NCBI GenBank assembly: GCA_037693485.1
Contig: CM075344.1
Location: 68,939,501 to 69,003,500, forward strand
Origin: Kitagawia praeruptora
Taxonomy: Eukaryota; Streptophyta; Magnoliopsida; Apiales; Apiaceae
Reading direction: 5' to 3'
DNA: 64,000 nt
Below, one piece after another: positions 42,731 to 54,678 of this stretch; the first letter of the stretch is position 1, and every line of letters begins with the position of its first letter. The translations under genes were made by a program, and so were the position numbers. A model generated the notes under the pieces. The model saw only the letters and a list, made by a program, of their open reading frames with translations. It did no database searches and was not told where the DNA came from.

Positions 42731-44971
42731 TCACTGATTGTTAGTTTTAAGGATCCAGACTTGCTTGGATCCTTTTGCTTTATTGAATCTGTTAGTTTTT
42801 GCAGCGGATTTAGCATTATCAGAGTTTAAACTAACATTTTCATTCTTAGTACTTGCAGAATCAACTTTAACCCATTTCAAATTAGGTTTCAGTTCATAAT
42901 AATTATGATAAATAGCATGATAATTCTTGCAAGTATAAATTGAGTGCCAACTACTTCCACAATGTTTGCACAGAGTTTGTGGTCTTGGTTTGACATTTTC
43001 CTTTTTCACTCCAGATTTGGAGGGTAAAGAATTAATGTCTTTGTTCTTCCTGCAAAAGCTAGCAAGATGATTAGTGCTACCACAATTATAACAAGTTTTT
43101 CTAGGTGCAAATGTAGCAAGCATTGGCTTAATTCCTGATGTTATGCCTACCTTACCATTTCTGTTTTTCCTAGGCATTCTCTGTTTGTTAACAGATTTTA
43201 TTTCTTTAAGCTTATGCTTAAGTTGTTTATCTGTCATTGAACCAATATTAACCTGTTTTACACAGGTTTTTACTGGCTCATGGTCAACAGCTCCATGTTC
43301 AGTTTTAATAGTACCATGAACAAATGTTCCAAATTTCTTAGTAGAAAGAGGTGGTCTAATCTTGACTGTATTCTGAAACCTAAGCACATCATCCTCAGAA
43401 TAACCTAGACCTACTGTGTCTGATTGAAAGACCTCTTGAGTGTCTTTTCCAGAATGTGTCCAAGTTTTAATAATGTGCTTTGCATCTCCTAATTCAGATT
43501 CTAGTTGCTTATACTTACCTAGCAACTCCTGTTCTATAAACACAGCATCATCTCTTTCTTTCTGAATTTTATTCATGTCTTCAAGTTGTTCCTCAACAAG
43601 TTTATTTCTTTCTTTGAGTTGAGAACACTCACTTTTGATTCTCTCATTTTCTAAAGTCTAATCTCTATAACTGATGTGTAATGCCTTAAGATAAATTTTC
43701 AATTCAGTTATATTATATGTATTATAAGCATAGGTAGTTGGAGGTACCTTTAGTTCAGAATCTTCATTCTGAGTAGAGGCCATGAGAGCATAGTTCACCT
43801 CCTCATCTGAATCTGAGGTGTCTGCCCAATCTCTGCCTTTGGTGTAGAGTGCCTTTTCAGTTTTACCCTTTTTGCACTCAGGAGCATAGTGACCCATCTC
43901 CTTACACTTGTAGCATTGAATCTCAGACTTGTCTTTCTTACCAGATTTAAAGTCCTTTCCCTCAGATTTCTTGAAATTTTTCTTGTCAGACTTTGAGTAA
44001 TCCTTGGAGAATCTCTTTCCCTTCTTGAAGTTCTTGTATCCCATCTTCTTGAAGGTCTTTACCATCAATGCAGCCATTTGCATCATCTCCTCATCATCTT
44101 CAGAATCAGATGTTCCATCTGTGTTTGAGTCAACATCAGTGTTTGATGAATCACTTTCTGAATGTATGACTAAGGCTTTTCCTTTTGCCTTTCTCCTTGA
44201 TGCTTCTTTCTTTGAAGATTTTTCTTCAACTTTCAGTGCAACAGTCTTTGACTTCCTGCTTGATCTTCTGTTTCTCTGCTCCATTTCCAATTCATGAGTC
44301 TTAAGCAGTCCATAGATTTCATCAATCTCAGTATCAGCAAGATCATAGTTGTCTCTTATGGTGGTTGTTTTCACATCCCACTTTTCAGGAAGAGAGAGAA
44401 GAAACTTGAGATTTGAATCTTCCAGATCATATTCTTTGTTAACCAATGATAGATCATTGAGTAGTTTGCAGAATCTATCAAATGTTTCTGTCATGGTTTC
44501 TTCAGACTTTGCCTCAAAATGCTCATACTCCTGTGTGAGTATGTTCCTTCTGTTCTTCTTAATTGCAGCAGTTCCTTGACATCTAACCTCAAGTGCATCC
44601 CATATATCCTTTGCAGTCGTGCAGTTAATCACTTTGTTAGACATAACATTATCAAGAGCACTGTGAAGTAAGTGCCTTACTTTGGCATCCTTAGCAATAG
44701 ATGAAAGATCCTCAGCAGTTAGATCTTTCTTTTCCTTAGGAACCACCTTTGATTCCTCACCAGCAGCAGCAGCAGTTAACTTAGTAGGTTTATGAGGACC
44801 TTCATAAATTCTATCAAGATATTCTGGATCTGTGGCTTCCAGAAACATGGTCATCTTTACCTTCCAGATTGCATATTCTGATGGCTTGAGTATTGGAACC
44901 CTAATTGTCTCATACCTACTAACAGTAGTAGGTGCTTTCTCAGAACCTGATGGAGGAGGAATCTCTGCCAT
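42731..44971 (-). pseudogene. gag: A3 Gag, one nonsense codon
   Basis: Starts MAEIPPPSGSEKAPTT (ATG at 44971) and has the full 746-codon length. CAG to TAG at 43660-43658 (HISYRD-stop-TLENERIK) falls at the start of the coiled coil and removes the second and third zinc knuckles. The downstream frame is open and carries CYNCGSTNHLASFC and CKHCGSSWHSIYTC, both intact. The first knuckle CYKCKEMGHYAPEC is upstream of the stop. A truncated capsid with one knuckle could be made. Confidence 0.93.
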
Positions 44972-45019
44972 TGATTACTATTGTGTTTGGATCTTAAACT
45001 GTAATAAAGTAACAGATTG

Positions 45020-45031
45020 GCTCTGATACCA
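45020..45031 (-). other. A3 primer-binding site (initiator-Met tRNA)
   Basis: Minus strand TGGTATCAGAGC, two bases inside the 5' LTR boundary; the perfect plant iMet form. Confidence 0.92.
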
Positions 45032-45033
45032 CT

Positions 45034-45645
45034 TGTTAGGTCGAATACACAATATATATAATCAAGTACTGTATGAGTAAATAACAAGAACGCACGTTTT
45101 AACTCTTAAAACTGTTTGGAATTAATAATTCCTCTCTCAGTGATGTAAAATATCACAGAGAGCTGCTTAGGTTACAATTAATGATATTCGTTCACGATGG
45201 ATACCCTTTTAGGGTTAACCTAACTGTATTTATAAGATATACAGCTACGTACAATCGTTAATTGATTCTCCTAAAATTAAGCTATACAATTGATATCAAT
45301 TACGATTGCTACACGTCTTCTAAGTCAACTCAATCTCTTTGACAGCTATCCAATCTTCAAAGATATCGCTTCCATATTAATATTAAATTAATCTTCAAAC
45401 TCTGTTGACTTGTAGATGCTTCCAATAGACAGACTTTAGCAAACTCTGTTGCTCTCCTAGCTAACAGTGTTTGCGCTTCCATATGTTCAGCTAGCAGTGT
45501 TTACGCTTTCTCCTGTCAGCGTTTGCGCTTCCAGCTATCAGCGTATACTCAAACTCTGTTACAACCGCTTTCAACTAACAAGTTAAACTCTTTTTACCTG
45601 CAACACTTAAACACTGACATTAAATCACATCAATTATATCTAACA
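45034..45645 (-). repeat. A3 5' LTR
   Basis: 612 bp, followed on the right by AAAAG and the resumed pol of B. Contains the same GGAAGCG/CAGAGTTT boxes and TATAAATA (minus strand, near 45235). Confidence 0.96.
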
Positions 45646-45650
45646 AAAAG

Positions 45651-46739
45651 TTTGATGAAACTATAGTGCCATTCAGTTATGATATTAATGATAGTGACAA
45701 GTGCGTCTACACCAAAGTTAAAGGTAGTGAGTGTGTCATCTTGTGCCTATATGTAGATGACATATTACTGTTTGGAACCAATATTGAGATTATTAACGAG
45801 ACAAAAGCTTTCTTGAAAAGGCATTTTGAAATGAAAGAAATGGGTGAGGCTAGTGTGATTCTTGGTATCAAGCTGACACAGTCAGCTGAGGGAATAACTT
45901 TATCGCAGTCTCATTATATAGAGAAATCTATACTTGAGAAATATGGTTATTCATAGTGTAGAATCGCTAGTACACCCTATGATCCTAAAGTTGCCCTTGT
46001 CAAGAATACTTCAGGAGTACCTGTGTCTCAGTTAAGGTACTCTCAGATTATTGGGAGCTTGCAGTATCTTGCTAACTGTACTAGACCAGATATTTCATAT
46101 TCTGTGTCTAAGTTGGCTAGATATACAAGCTGTCCAAATAGAACTCATTGGGATGCTCTTGATAGAGTACTTAGATATCTGAAAGGCACAATGTACATAA
46201 GTTTACACTATAGGAGATTTCCTGGTGTACTTGAGGGGTACAGTGATGCAAGTTGGATAGCTAAGAAGTCTGGTTCCAATGGAGTGACTGGATACGTGTT
46301 CACCTTAGCAGGGGGAGCAATATCCTGGAAGTCGACCAAACAGACTATAGTAACTCGGTCTACATTTGAGGCCGAGTTTTGTGCACTTGATGCCACGGGG
46401 ACGGAGGCTGAATGGTTACACGGACTTATGTCCGCGATACCTGTAGTAAGCATACCGCTTCCTGCGTTTGTTATTCATTGTGATAGTAAAACAACTATTG
46501 ACAAGATTAGCAGTAAAAAGTATAATGCTAAAACAAAGAGGCACATCCAAGTTAGACTAAAGTCTATAAGGGGTTTAGTGTCTGATAGGATTATAGCTGT
46601 AGAGTTCATAGGAACTCAGAATAATATAGCTGATCCTTTAACTAAATGACTGGAACCTGCAGTGGTCCTTAAGTCGAGGTTGGGGATGGGGCTATCAACC
46701 TATCAATGTTCATCATCAGTGGGAACCCAATACACATGA
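45651..46739 (+). pseudogene. pol: Element B Pol, second part (reverse transcriptase end and RNase H)
   Basis: The frame rejoins that ending at 32922 after removing A3 and one AAAAG. It gives FDETIVPFSYDINDSDKCVY, then YVDDILLFGTN (catalytic Asp pair of reverse transcriptase), then RNase H with GYSDASW, EAEFCALDA, CDSKTTIDK and AKTKRHI. Stops TAG at 45954 and TGA at 46647 (DPLTK-stop-LEPAVVLKS) interrupt it. The likely original end is the TGA at 46737. Together with 29905-32922 it is one degenerate copia polyprotein. Confidence 0.92.
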
Positions 46740-47263
46740 GAGGAGATCCCTTGAAGTGTATTCAATGTGGTAATAACAAGTTGTAAGTATGAATTGGTAG
46801 TACCTTTGCTACATAGATGATACTGTTGTATCTGAGTCTATCCCTTGTAAACCTAGAAGGTACTGACACTACTAGTAAGCAAGAGTTATTATAACTCTGA
46901 ATGGGGTCAAGTCATTCGACGAGATGGTAGCAGTACATCTCTGGAGATGCCCAGCTAAGCGAATGTAATTGTGTGGTCGCAATTAGAGGAAAGGGTTATT
47001 CCTTGAAGCATTCGACGAACAGGATCGAGACAAGACCATTAATATCTCAAAGCCGTAGATTGGCACCATAGCCTTTGACTTGTCGTCGTCTATGGAACAT
47101 GATTACATTAAACGGATTAAGATTCAAGGTGAAACATTCCATCTGAATCCGGTAGTCATCGAAGTAGGGGACTTAGGAGGGTTCAAACCCGGAAGGGTAC
47201 CGACTCTGAAAAACAAGTCATGATGAGAAACCTGAAGCATTTCTATATGGATTTGTGGGGGAT
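46740..47263 (+). other. Element B 3' untranslated region with polypurine tract
   Basis: Non-coding region between pol and the 3' LTR. It ends in the polypurine tract GTGGGGGAT (47255-47263), adjacent to TGTTAG of the LTR. No ORF or recognised motif otherwise. Confidence 0.75.
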
Positions 47264-48560
47264 TGTTAGAAAATGGAGTTTTTAGAGCATAATTATTTTG
47301 TTCTTGATGTTAATTCCGGATTTTAATGATTGGAAATTGTTCTTTGCTATGAGGACTTAAATTTTCGTATATGGGTCTAAGTAATTTTCTTAGTGAAATC
47401 TATAGAGAAATAGAGTTGAAGTGGGTAGCTTGAAAGAGCTTGAAAATGAGAATGTGTATTTGTCCCACATTGAAATAAATAAAGGGGGTTGTTGGCTTTA
47501 TATAGAATCACACACATGGGTAGTGTACAACTACTAAGGTGTGTGATGGTGCATGGTGTTACTGTGTGCTTCACGTGCGCGCACACACACACGCGCGCGC
47601 GCCACCGCCGCCCGCCTCGCCACGTCTCGTCTCGACTCGGGTCGGCTCGGTCGAAGGGCGAATGTCTCGGCGTCTCGCGCACGCGATGCGACCTGGGCGA
47701 GGGATTTTATTTCTGTGTTTAAATATATTTTAATTAGAATAAATATATATATAATCAGGAACTGGTCAGACATCTAATACTGATGGGCCAAGTCCTGATG
47801 AAATCCTGAAGGTACTACCAGATCCTGATGCTTGATCAAATACTGATCCTGATGATCAAATACTGATGGACGGACATCAGTTCCTGATGTTGAGTCCTGA
47901 ATAGAATTTGATAATATGTTATATATATTCGTATAATTAAAATAAAACTGATATGTGTGGATAAAATATAACGTAACAGTTACGATTTATTAAATCAGCC
48001 GTTTCATTTTATTAAATGTAAATCGGCAGTTACAAAATTAATAGGGTGACATTAGTTACGCTTAGCCTCTCCTATAAATAGAGAGCTAGGCTGATGATTT
48101 TCACAGACCACACCCTTACATTCTCTCTTCTCATCTCTACACTCTGTATTCCCTCCATATACTGTTGTAGCTTTACTGATAGTGGGTTTTTTCTGGCGAC
48201 TGAGGTGCTAGTCGAAGTTGAGTATTCTGATTGATGTAATCACATTACTCGGAGCTATTTTATCCTGGGAGAGGTGTTGCAAGCATCCCAACATAGTTGT
48301 AAGTGGGGGCAATTATCTCTTCAAGAGCAGTCGGGACTTCGAGCAAATCCTGATGACTCAGCTGTTGTTTTTTCTTGTTTTATATACTGATATAGCTATG
48401 GCTACTGGTATGTATTCTGACTTTCCTTTGTTCTTTCAGTTACTGATATGCATGTTTTATACCTTCGTGTTTTGTTTCGTTAATTGTTTGTTTTGCCTTG
48501 ACTTGTTAAATACGATATATAACTACCTCTATTTTGCTTTATTAGTGAATATTTCCAACA
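47264..48560 (+). repeat. Element B 3' LTR
   Basis: 1,297 bp uninterrupted LTR, TGTTAGAAAATGG...TTTCCAACA, followed by target duplicate ATAGA. TATA box at 48073-48080, GC patch about 47565-47700. It provides the template that proves A1 interrupts the 5' LTR. Confidence 0.94.
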
Positions 48561-48565
48561 ATAGA

Positions 48566-50074
48566 TGGGTGGATGAGAGACATTCAACATGGAATAAACT
48601 TGTAAGGGCAAAGTATGAATGTAATTACATGGAGGATTTTGGATCAGCTCTCAAACATAAAAATCCCTCTGCTGTGATGGAAGGTTTAATTAGTATTAAT
48701 GATGAAGACGGATTTTGCAATGAATAAGTTTAAATGGATTTTGCGAGATGGTAACTCTGTATTCTTTTGGGAAGATAATTGGTCGAGAATTGGCGAATTG
48801 TACAAATCATTTGCAAGACTCTTTCAACTGTCCAAGTTACGCAACAAATCAGTCAAAAGCTTTAGTGAAATATGGACCAATCCAGATACAGAGTTTCATA
48901 TGCTTTGGAGTAGGCAGCTAAGGGCTTGGGAATTGGAGGAAGTATTAAAACTTAATGACTTTATTCAATTCACTCCATAGAGTTCATGACTGGGGTAGAT
49001 TATTTCATTTGGACACATACTAATAAAATCTATGAGTCTACAGATGGTCGAAATTATCTATCAGGAGAAGTTGTAGTTAGTAACAGGGGGTGGGATTTCA
49101 TCTAGAAGACAAGAGTTCCCCCAAAAATTCAGTATTTTCTTTGGAAGGTTGAACATAAGCTGTTACATACTAGAGTTTTTTTGTACAAAAGAATGGCTAA
49201 TGTAGTCAATAATGTTGAGTGTGTGATATGTAGTATTAATGTTGAAGATCAAGATCACCTTTTGTGGGGATGTTCTTTTGCAAAGAAAATCTGGAGGCGG
49301 GTTTTTGATTGGTGGGGGTTTAGTAATAAATTTCATTTGATCAATCATAACTTTTGGTCGTGGATTAAATGGTGTAGTAATTCCAGTTTAAGAGCGGGGT
49401 GGGCTATAACAATTACATCAACAATGTGGTCTATCTGGCTAAATAGAAATCTCAAGTTGTTTGAGAGTAGAAGTTATACAGAAGAGGAAGTATTCTTTTT
49501 AGTAAAGTGAAGGTTGCAAAAATGGTGTCAGGCCTCCAAGTTGATAAGAGGTGAGTGTGCAGAATTATGGAATGTTAATCCTTGTGGTGTAATTCTAAAA
49601 AGCAACTCTGTGCTGCAAAAAGGTTTGATTGAAGATGGTTTTAAGTTTATAGGTTTTACTGATGGCTCTTTCATGTTTCAAAGTAATGGTTCAGTTTTAT
49701 CGGGTATAGGAGGATACTTAAAGGATGTTAATGGTATTCCAAAATTCATATTTTCTGGTCCTGTTAAGGCATTATCCTCTATGCAAGCTGAGATAGAGGC
49801 GGTTTCTCACTTGATAAAGGCTATTGCAAATAGTCAGCTCTCAAATGATAAGTGCCTATTTTATGTAGATAGTGAGGCAGTAGCTCTTTATATCTCAAAG
49901 GTTAAGGCTGGTTTATGTATACATAATGAATTGTTCTTTGAGGACGAGCTGCTAAATTTCTTAATGAAGCCCAACTTGTTCTTTAAGTATATTCAAAGGG
50001 ATTTGAATAATGGTGCGGACGATCTTGCAAAACAAGGACGACAGAGGAAATATTTTATTCAAGGGTGGTGCTAG
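48566..50074 (+). pseudogene. LINE 3' coding part: zinc-binding and RNase H domains
   Basis: Continues the LINE of 3001-3125. It shows FKWILRDGNSVFFWEDNW, then the zf-RVT region (VPPKIQYFLWKVEHKLLHTR..., CVICSINVEDQDHLLWGC), then a plant RNase H-like (RVT_3) domain with FTDGS, QAEIEAV, YVDSEA and ADDLAKQG carrying the Asp-Glu-Asp-Asp set. It is broken by frameshifts near 48705 and 48975, TAG at 49103 (a Trp codon by context: F-I-stop-K-T-R-V-P-P-K) and TGA at 49508. Dead copy. Confidence 0.85.
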
Positions 50075-50515
50075 GCCTTGGTTGGCTGTATATTATAGGT
50101 GGGCGACCAGTTTGTTGCAGAGTATGAGGAGGACTTGATTGGCAGAGTTGTAAATGACGAGGTTGCAGAGGTTGTTGATTAGTGGATGGGTTATGTGAAG
50201 GATAAAGTAAAGAAGGTGCTATACTACAAGATTTGCTGGAGAACAGGGACGAGGATGTTGTGGATAAGGTTGGCTAATCTCATGGTAACCTCTGAGAATG
50301 GCAAGACATGATCTACTGCCTTTGATGGTTTCTTCCCTCTGCTGGTTCCTTCTTGCAGTAGTATTCAGGAATAGCAGGTTTATTCTTAGTTTCAAGTAGC
50401 ATGCATTGTCCTAGACTGGCAGACTTTGTATGTTGTATTTTTGCAGGTCTGTAGAAGCAAACTCATCTTGTAAGTTCTTATTAATATATTCTTCTCTGCT
50501 TATCAAAAAAAAAAT
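50075..50515 (+). other. LINE 3' untranslated region and poly(A)
   Basis: Non-coding tail ending 'ctctgcttatc' followed by ten A (about 50505-50514). TTATC-A(n) is a typical plant LINE terminus. The next bases, TAATTATAAAATTA (50516-50529), repeat 2946-2959. Confidence 0.75.
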
Positions 50516-51339
50516 TAATTATAAAATTATTATTTTATTTTATTAAATAGAATGCTCGTGATATAATTGGAAAAAGAAAGAACTTAGTAAGAGAAAATTA
50601 AAAAGGTAACATGTTTTAGGTCAAAAGGGTAATTGATTAATTTATAGTAATTATAATTTAATTATGTTATTTTACAAAATAAAAATGCTCGTTATGTTTT
50701 TAGAAAAGAAGAAATTAATGTTGCCCGTGATATTTCTGGAGAGGGATTTTAGTTAGAAAATATAGAAAAGATGATACGTTTTAGCTGAAAAGGATAATCG
50801 ATTAATTATTAGTATTATAATATTGTTATTTTATTCTATTAAATAGAATCGTCCGTGATATAATTGGAAAAAGAGATATTTTAGTTTAAAAAAATAGAAA
50901 AAGATAACATGAAAATTAAAAAGGTGACATACTTTAGGTGAAAAAGGTAATTGATTAGTTTATAATAATTATAATTTAATTGTTATTTTACTAAATAAAA
51001 TTGCTCGTAGTGTTTTTAGAAGATGAGAAATTAATGTTACCCATGATATTTCTAGAAAAAAAAGGAATTTAATTAGAAAAAATAAAACAGATGATACTTT
51101 TTTAGCTGAAAAGGTAATCGATTAATTAATAGCATTATAATATTATTATTTTTTATTAAATAGAATCGCATGTGATATAATTTGAAAAAGAGAGGTTTTG
51201 GTTAGAGACAATAAAAAAGGTAACTTGTTTTGGCTGAAAAAGGTAACCCGTGATATAATTGGAAAAAAGATATATTTTAGTTAGAGAAAAGGTAACGTAT
51301 TTTGACTGAAAAAGTTAATTGATTAGTTAATAGTAATTA
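50516..51339 (-). mobile_element. Helitron-like element, continuation
   Basis: AT-rich diverged repeats of the same type as 2724-3000 and (inverted) 1-1200: 'ccgtgatata', 'ttttagctgaaaagg', 'taatcgattaatta'. No coding. Element C begins at 51340; the Helitron 5' end is not seen. Confidence 0.5.
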
Positions 51340-52899
51340 TGTTGAGTCATACATGTTTCAAGATGATGATAACAAATACCACAAGGCAGAAAATGAATCA
51401 AGGAACCGAAGCTGATAATCCAATCAAGAAGCCAGCTGTATTGCAGATAAACAAAAGGCTACATCTTGTGAATGAAACACTGCAAACAGTTAGGGTTTAA
51501 TCTAAGTAACAAGCCATAGCATGCTACAATCAAATATCCGTAACCAAAAGAGGGGTTTGCCATAACCATGCAAGTATATTCGAGAAGACAAGAAAAGATG
51601 AGTTCGAGAAGTCATTCGAGAACTCTACCAAAAAGGGTTTATTCGAGAAGTCCCAGTTCGAGAAGTCAGAGTGTTATATTCGAGAAGTTCTAGAAGTTCA
51701 GACTGTTCTATTCGAGAAGTTTGCAACAACTCTATTCGAGAAGTCTGCAACAACTCTATTCGAGAAGTCTGCAACATCTCTATTCGAGAAGTCTGCAACA
51801 ACTCTAATCGAGAAGTCTGCTCAAGAAACTATTCGAGAACTCTGAGGAACTATTCGAGAAGTCATCATTCGAGAACTCAAGATACATCTGTTCGAGAACT
51901 CAACCCTGTGTTAATAAAACAGAGCTCTCTAAAAGAAACATATCGAATGAAGATCAAACCCAGAATTACTTTGCAACCCGTGACTTATAGACAGCGATCA
52001 ATTACACAGAGGATGTTACGAGTAGGGAGTCAAATTGTAAATATTCGAAGGCTCAAACTCTTCCAAGTGAAAGGTGAAATCAGTCACTGTTTATTCGACT
52101 TCAAGGGCAACAATAAGAGTGAAAGCAACCTCCAACATGATTACACACCTACTGAAAGATTCAAAGGATATTTCGACAAATACATAAAGATCAGCCGTTA
52201 TGTCTGGGAAGTTCTAGCACAGCTCAATAAGCAGAAAGGCTTATTGACTCTCAAAAAGGATTAACCCTTTTTGTTAAAGCTACTTTCAGAGACAAAGATC
52301 CAAAAGCAAAATGATCTTGTGCAGAAAGCATCACGTGGGCTTGGAAGCTAAGTCACCTCAAGAACTTAGTCACTTTTGAAGAAAGAAACATACACTGTCT
52401 CAAAGCCTACTGGGATTGTCCAAATCAAGAAGAGAAGACTTTCAAGATAATTCCAGAAATGGAAATCACTTTGAGTATGTGTGTGTGACAAGTTATATCA
52501 AAAATGTATTATTACATTTTATGAAACTTACTTGTCTTCATATAGTTTAAAAATAAGCTGTATGAGAAGCATAGTTTTAGTAGAGAAGAAAATACTGATC
52601 AAAAGGCTGATAGCTTTAGGTTTTCTTGTAAACACTAAAACTTTATAACCGCAGCTATGTATTATTACGCAGAGAATTATCTTCAAATACAACCATCAGG
52701 TGGATCAAGCTGATAAGCCAACCCACCTGAGATTTTTTATATAATGTGTTGTATATGCTTTAGATATTCTATTTATCTTGTTTTGTTTACGTTCTTATAA
52801 CAATCTATCAAGACCTCATCAATTCGAAAGAATTTTGTTGAGATTGTATTCAACCCCCCCCCCTTCTACAATCTCGTGGTGTACAACTGGGACATATCA
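51340..52899 (+). repeat. Element C 5' LTR
   Basis: Begins TGTTGAGTCATACATG. The end is placed at the last CA before the primer site ('gacatatca'); an end near 52885 is possible. About 1.56 kb. It contains the TTCGAGAA array (51579-51898) and, near the end, a run of about 11 C followed by TTCTACAATCTC, a style common in Sirevirus LTRs. The open frame at 51671-52264 results from the 24-bp repeats being a multiple of three. Confidence 0.75.
51579..51898 (+). repeat. TTCGAGAA array in the C LTR
   Basis: Fourteen exact TTCGAGAA boxes (51579, 51603, 51615, 51642, 51657, 51679, 51711, 51735, 51759, 51783, 51832, 51853, 51868, 51891) plus one variant at about 51806. From 51711 the spacing is exactly 24 bp for five units ('tattcgagaagtctgcaaca'). 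Each box contains TTCnnGAA, the two-unit core of a heat-shock element. Confidence 0.9.
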
Positions 52900-52901
52900 A
52901 T

Positions 52902-52913
52902 TGGTATCAGAGC
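52902..52913 (+). other. Element C primer-binding site (initiator-Met tRNA)
   Basis: TGGTATCAGAGC, perfect plant iMet form, 37 nt before the gag ATG region. Confidence 0.88.
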
Positions 52914-52950
52914 AAGCTTCTAACATACAAGAAGTTTAAAGATCACCACC

Positions 52951-54678
52951 ATGGGATTCAAGGATGCAGGAGTAAAATTACCAATCCTCGACAAAGATAA
53001 TTACTTTCACTGGAAAGTAAAGATGTACCTACATCTCTCATCCATCGATGAAGGCTATGTAAACTGCATAGAGATAGGTCCTCATATCCCTATGAAGGCC
53101 AATATTGCAGTTGGAGAAGCAACTGGATCTGGAGCTGCCGGAAGGCCAATTCCCAAACTGCCAGTAGAATTCAAAGATGGAGACAAAGAAGAAGTCCAGA
53201 AGGACAAAAAGGCCATGAATATACTGTTCAATGGCATTGATCAGGACATGTTCGATAGTGTAATCAACTGCACCACTGCCAAGCAAGTCTGGGACATTGT
53301 TCGGACACTCTATGAAGGAACTGAGCAAGTCAGAGAGAATAAGAAACAACTTCTCATACAACAGTATGAACATTTTCACTGTAATACAGGTGAAGGCTTA
53401 ACTGACATATTTAGCAGGTTTTAAAAACTGTTAAATGGGTTAAAGTTGTATGGAAGAATTTATGAAACCAAAGACTCCAACCTAAAATTTCTAAGGTCTT
53501 TACCTAAAGAATGAAAGCCAGTGACAGTCTCACTGAGAAATTCCCAAGACTACAAAGACTATACACTTGAGAGACTGTATGGAATTCTAAAGACCTATGA
53601 GCTCGAGCTTCAACAAGATGAAGAAGTTGAGAAGAGCTAGAAGAAAGGTGGAAATGTAGCTTTGGTGGCCAATATTCCAACCTATCAAGATGGAGAGAAG
53701 ATGAAGGATGTTGAAACCACACCAAGTCAGAGAACTTGTGAAGGTGGAGCTGGAACTAGAAAAGGCAAAGGCAAGATGATTGAAGAACTTGAAGCATTGA
53801 GTGAGGATGAATCTGAAGATCTAGATGAATACTTGGCATTTCTATCAAAAAGGTTTTCAAAGCTAAGATTCAAGAAGAATCCAGCAGGAGCCGGGCAATT
53901 CAAGAAAAGCTATCAACCAAACAAGGGTATGGTTGAGAGGTCAAAGATCAAGTGCTATAGCTGTGGAATTGCTGGCCACTTTGCCAATGAATGCAGAAAA
54001 TCCAAAGCTGAGAATGAAAAGAAACAGTCTGGAACTGATGACTACAAGAAGAAATACTTTGATCTTCTTAAGCAAAAGGAAAGAGCATTTGTGTCTAAAG
54101 ATGAAGACTGGGCATCTGGAGGAAACTCAGATACAGAAGAAGAGTTTGTCAATCTTTCACTCATGGCAAAAGAGAATGATGAAGAGGCTAGTTCAGCAAG
54201 CAACCAGGTATACTCTACGAACCTAACTGAGCTTTCTAAAGATGAATGTGATGATGTTGTCAATGAAATGTCAAATGAACTGTATAACATGCATGTCACA
54301 TTGAAATCACTTAACCAAGAGAATAGCAAGATTAAGGATCTGAATGCTAAGTTAGGTGATAGGAATACACTGTTAGAAACTCAGTTAATCGACTTTGAGA
54401 CAATGAGAAGAGACTACCAGGATGTAAATGATAAATTGCTTGAGGCCTTAGAGAGAGAAGATTGTTTAAAGGAACAATTAAAAAGGGAACAAGATCTAAT
54501 TGCCAAGTGGGGTGGATCAAAGGTTAAAACTGAAGAAATTTGTAAAGTTCAAGGAATTAGATCCTTCCACAAATTAGCAGAAGCAAAGTTAGATGTTGAT
54601 AGAGAGAGTGCATCAGACAGTGATGTTAGGAACATGTTGTACTTGATGATAACTTCACAATCAATCAAAATTGTATAA
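52951..54678 (+). pseudogene. gag: Element C Gag, decayed
   Basis: ATG in a good plant context (CCACCATGG). MGFKDAGVKLPILDKDNYFHW begins a UBN2/Retrotran_gag_2 capsid region (VINCTTAKQVWD). One CCHC knuckle, CYSCGIAGHFANEC, starts near residue 335. A coiled coil follows (LKSLNQENSKIKDLNAKLGD...). Stops at 53422 (TAA, probably a former Gln by family pattern), 53512 (TGA in LPKE-stop-KPV, a former Trp) and 53638 (TAG). All segments share one frame, so decay is by point mutation. The C-terminal end diverges and D follows within 25 nt. Confidence 0.85.

Larger units (their letters stand above)
32923..45645 (-). mobile_element. Sirevirus-like copia element A3, inside B pol
   Basis: 12,723 bp, antisense to B, with target duplication AAAAG (32918-32922 and 45646-45650). 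It belongs to the same subfamily as A1 (Gag linker, spacer block retained). LTRs differ at four positions by eye, all C/T on the plus strand. Four nonsense codons, all CAA/CAG to TAA/TAG, lie in gag (1), pol (2) and the third ORF (1); no frameshift is seen. Confidence 0.97.
3126..48560 (+). mobile_element. Ty1/copia element B (host of A1 and A3)
   Basis: LTR retrotransposon bounded by TGTTAGAAAA...CCAACA LTRs and a perfect 5-bp target duplication ATAGA (3121-3125 and 48561-48565). Removing the nested A1 (in the 5' LTR) and A3 (in pol) leaves an element of about 7.3 kb with LTRs of about 1.36 and 1.30 kb. Domain order protease-integrase-reverse transcriptase-RNase H in one frame with gag makes it copia. 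Its LTRs differ by many substitutions and several indels, so it is older than the A copies, as nesting requires. It is defective, with four in-frame stops plus A3. Confidence 0.95.

Noticed and set aside
51579..51898. CRISPR-like array
   Set aside because: Plant TE DNA; repeats are 8-24 bp with no unique spacers of constant length and no cas genes.
51671..52264. 197-codon open frame with repeated SIREVCNN residues
   Set aside because: It lies in the C LTR and is open because the 24-bp TTCGAGAA repeat is a multiple of three. No family resemblance; not a gene.
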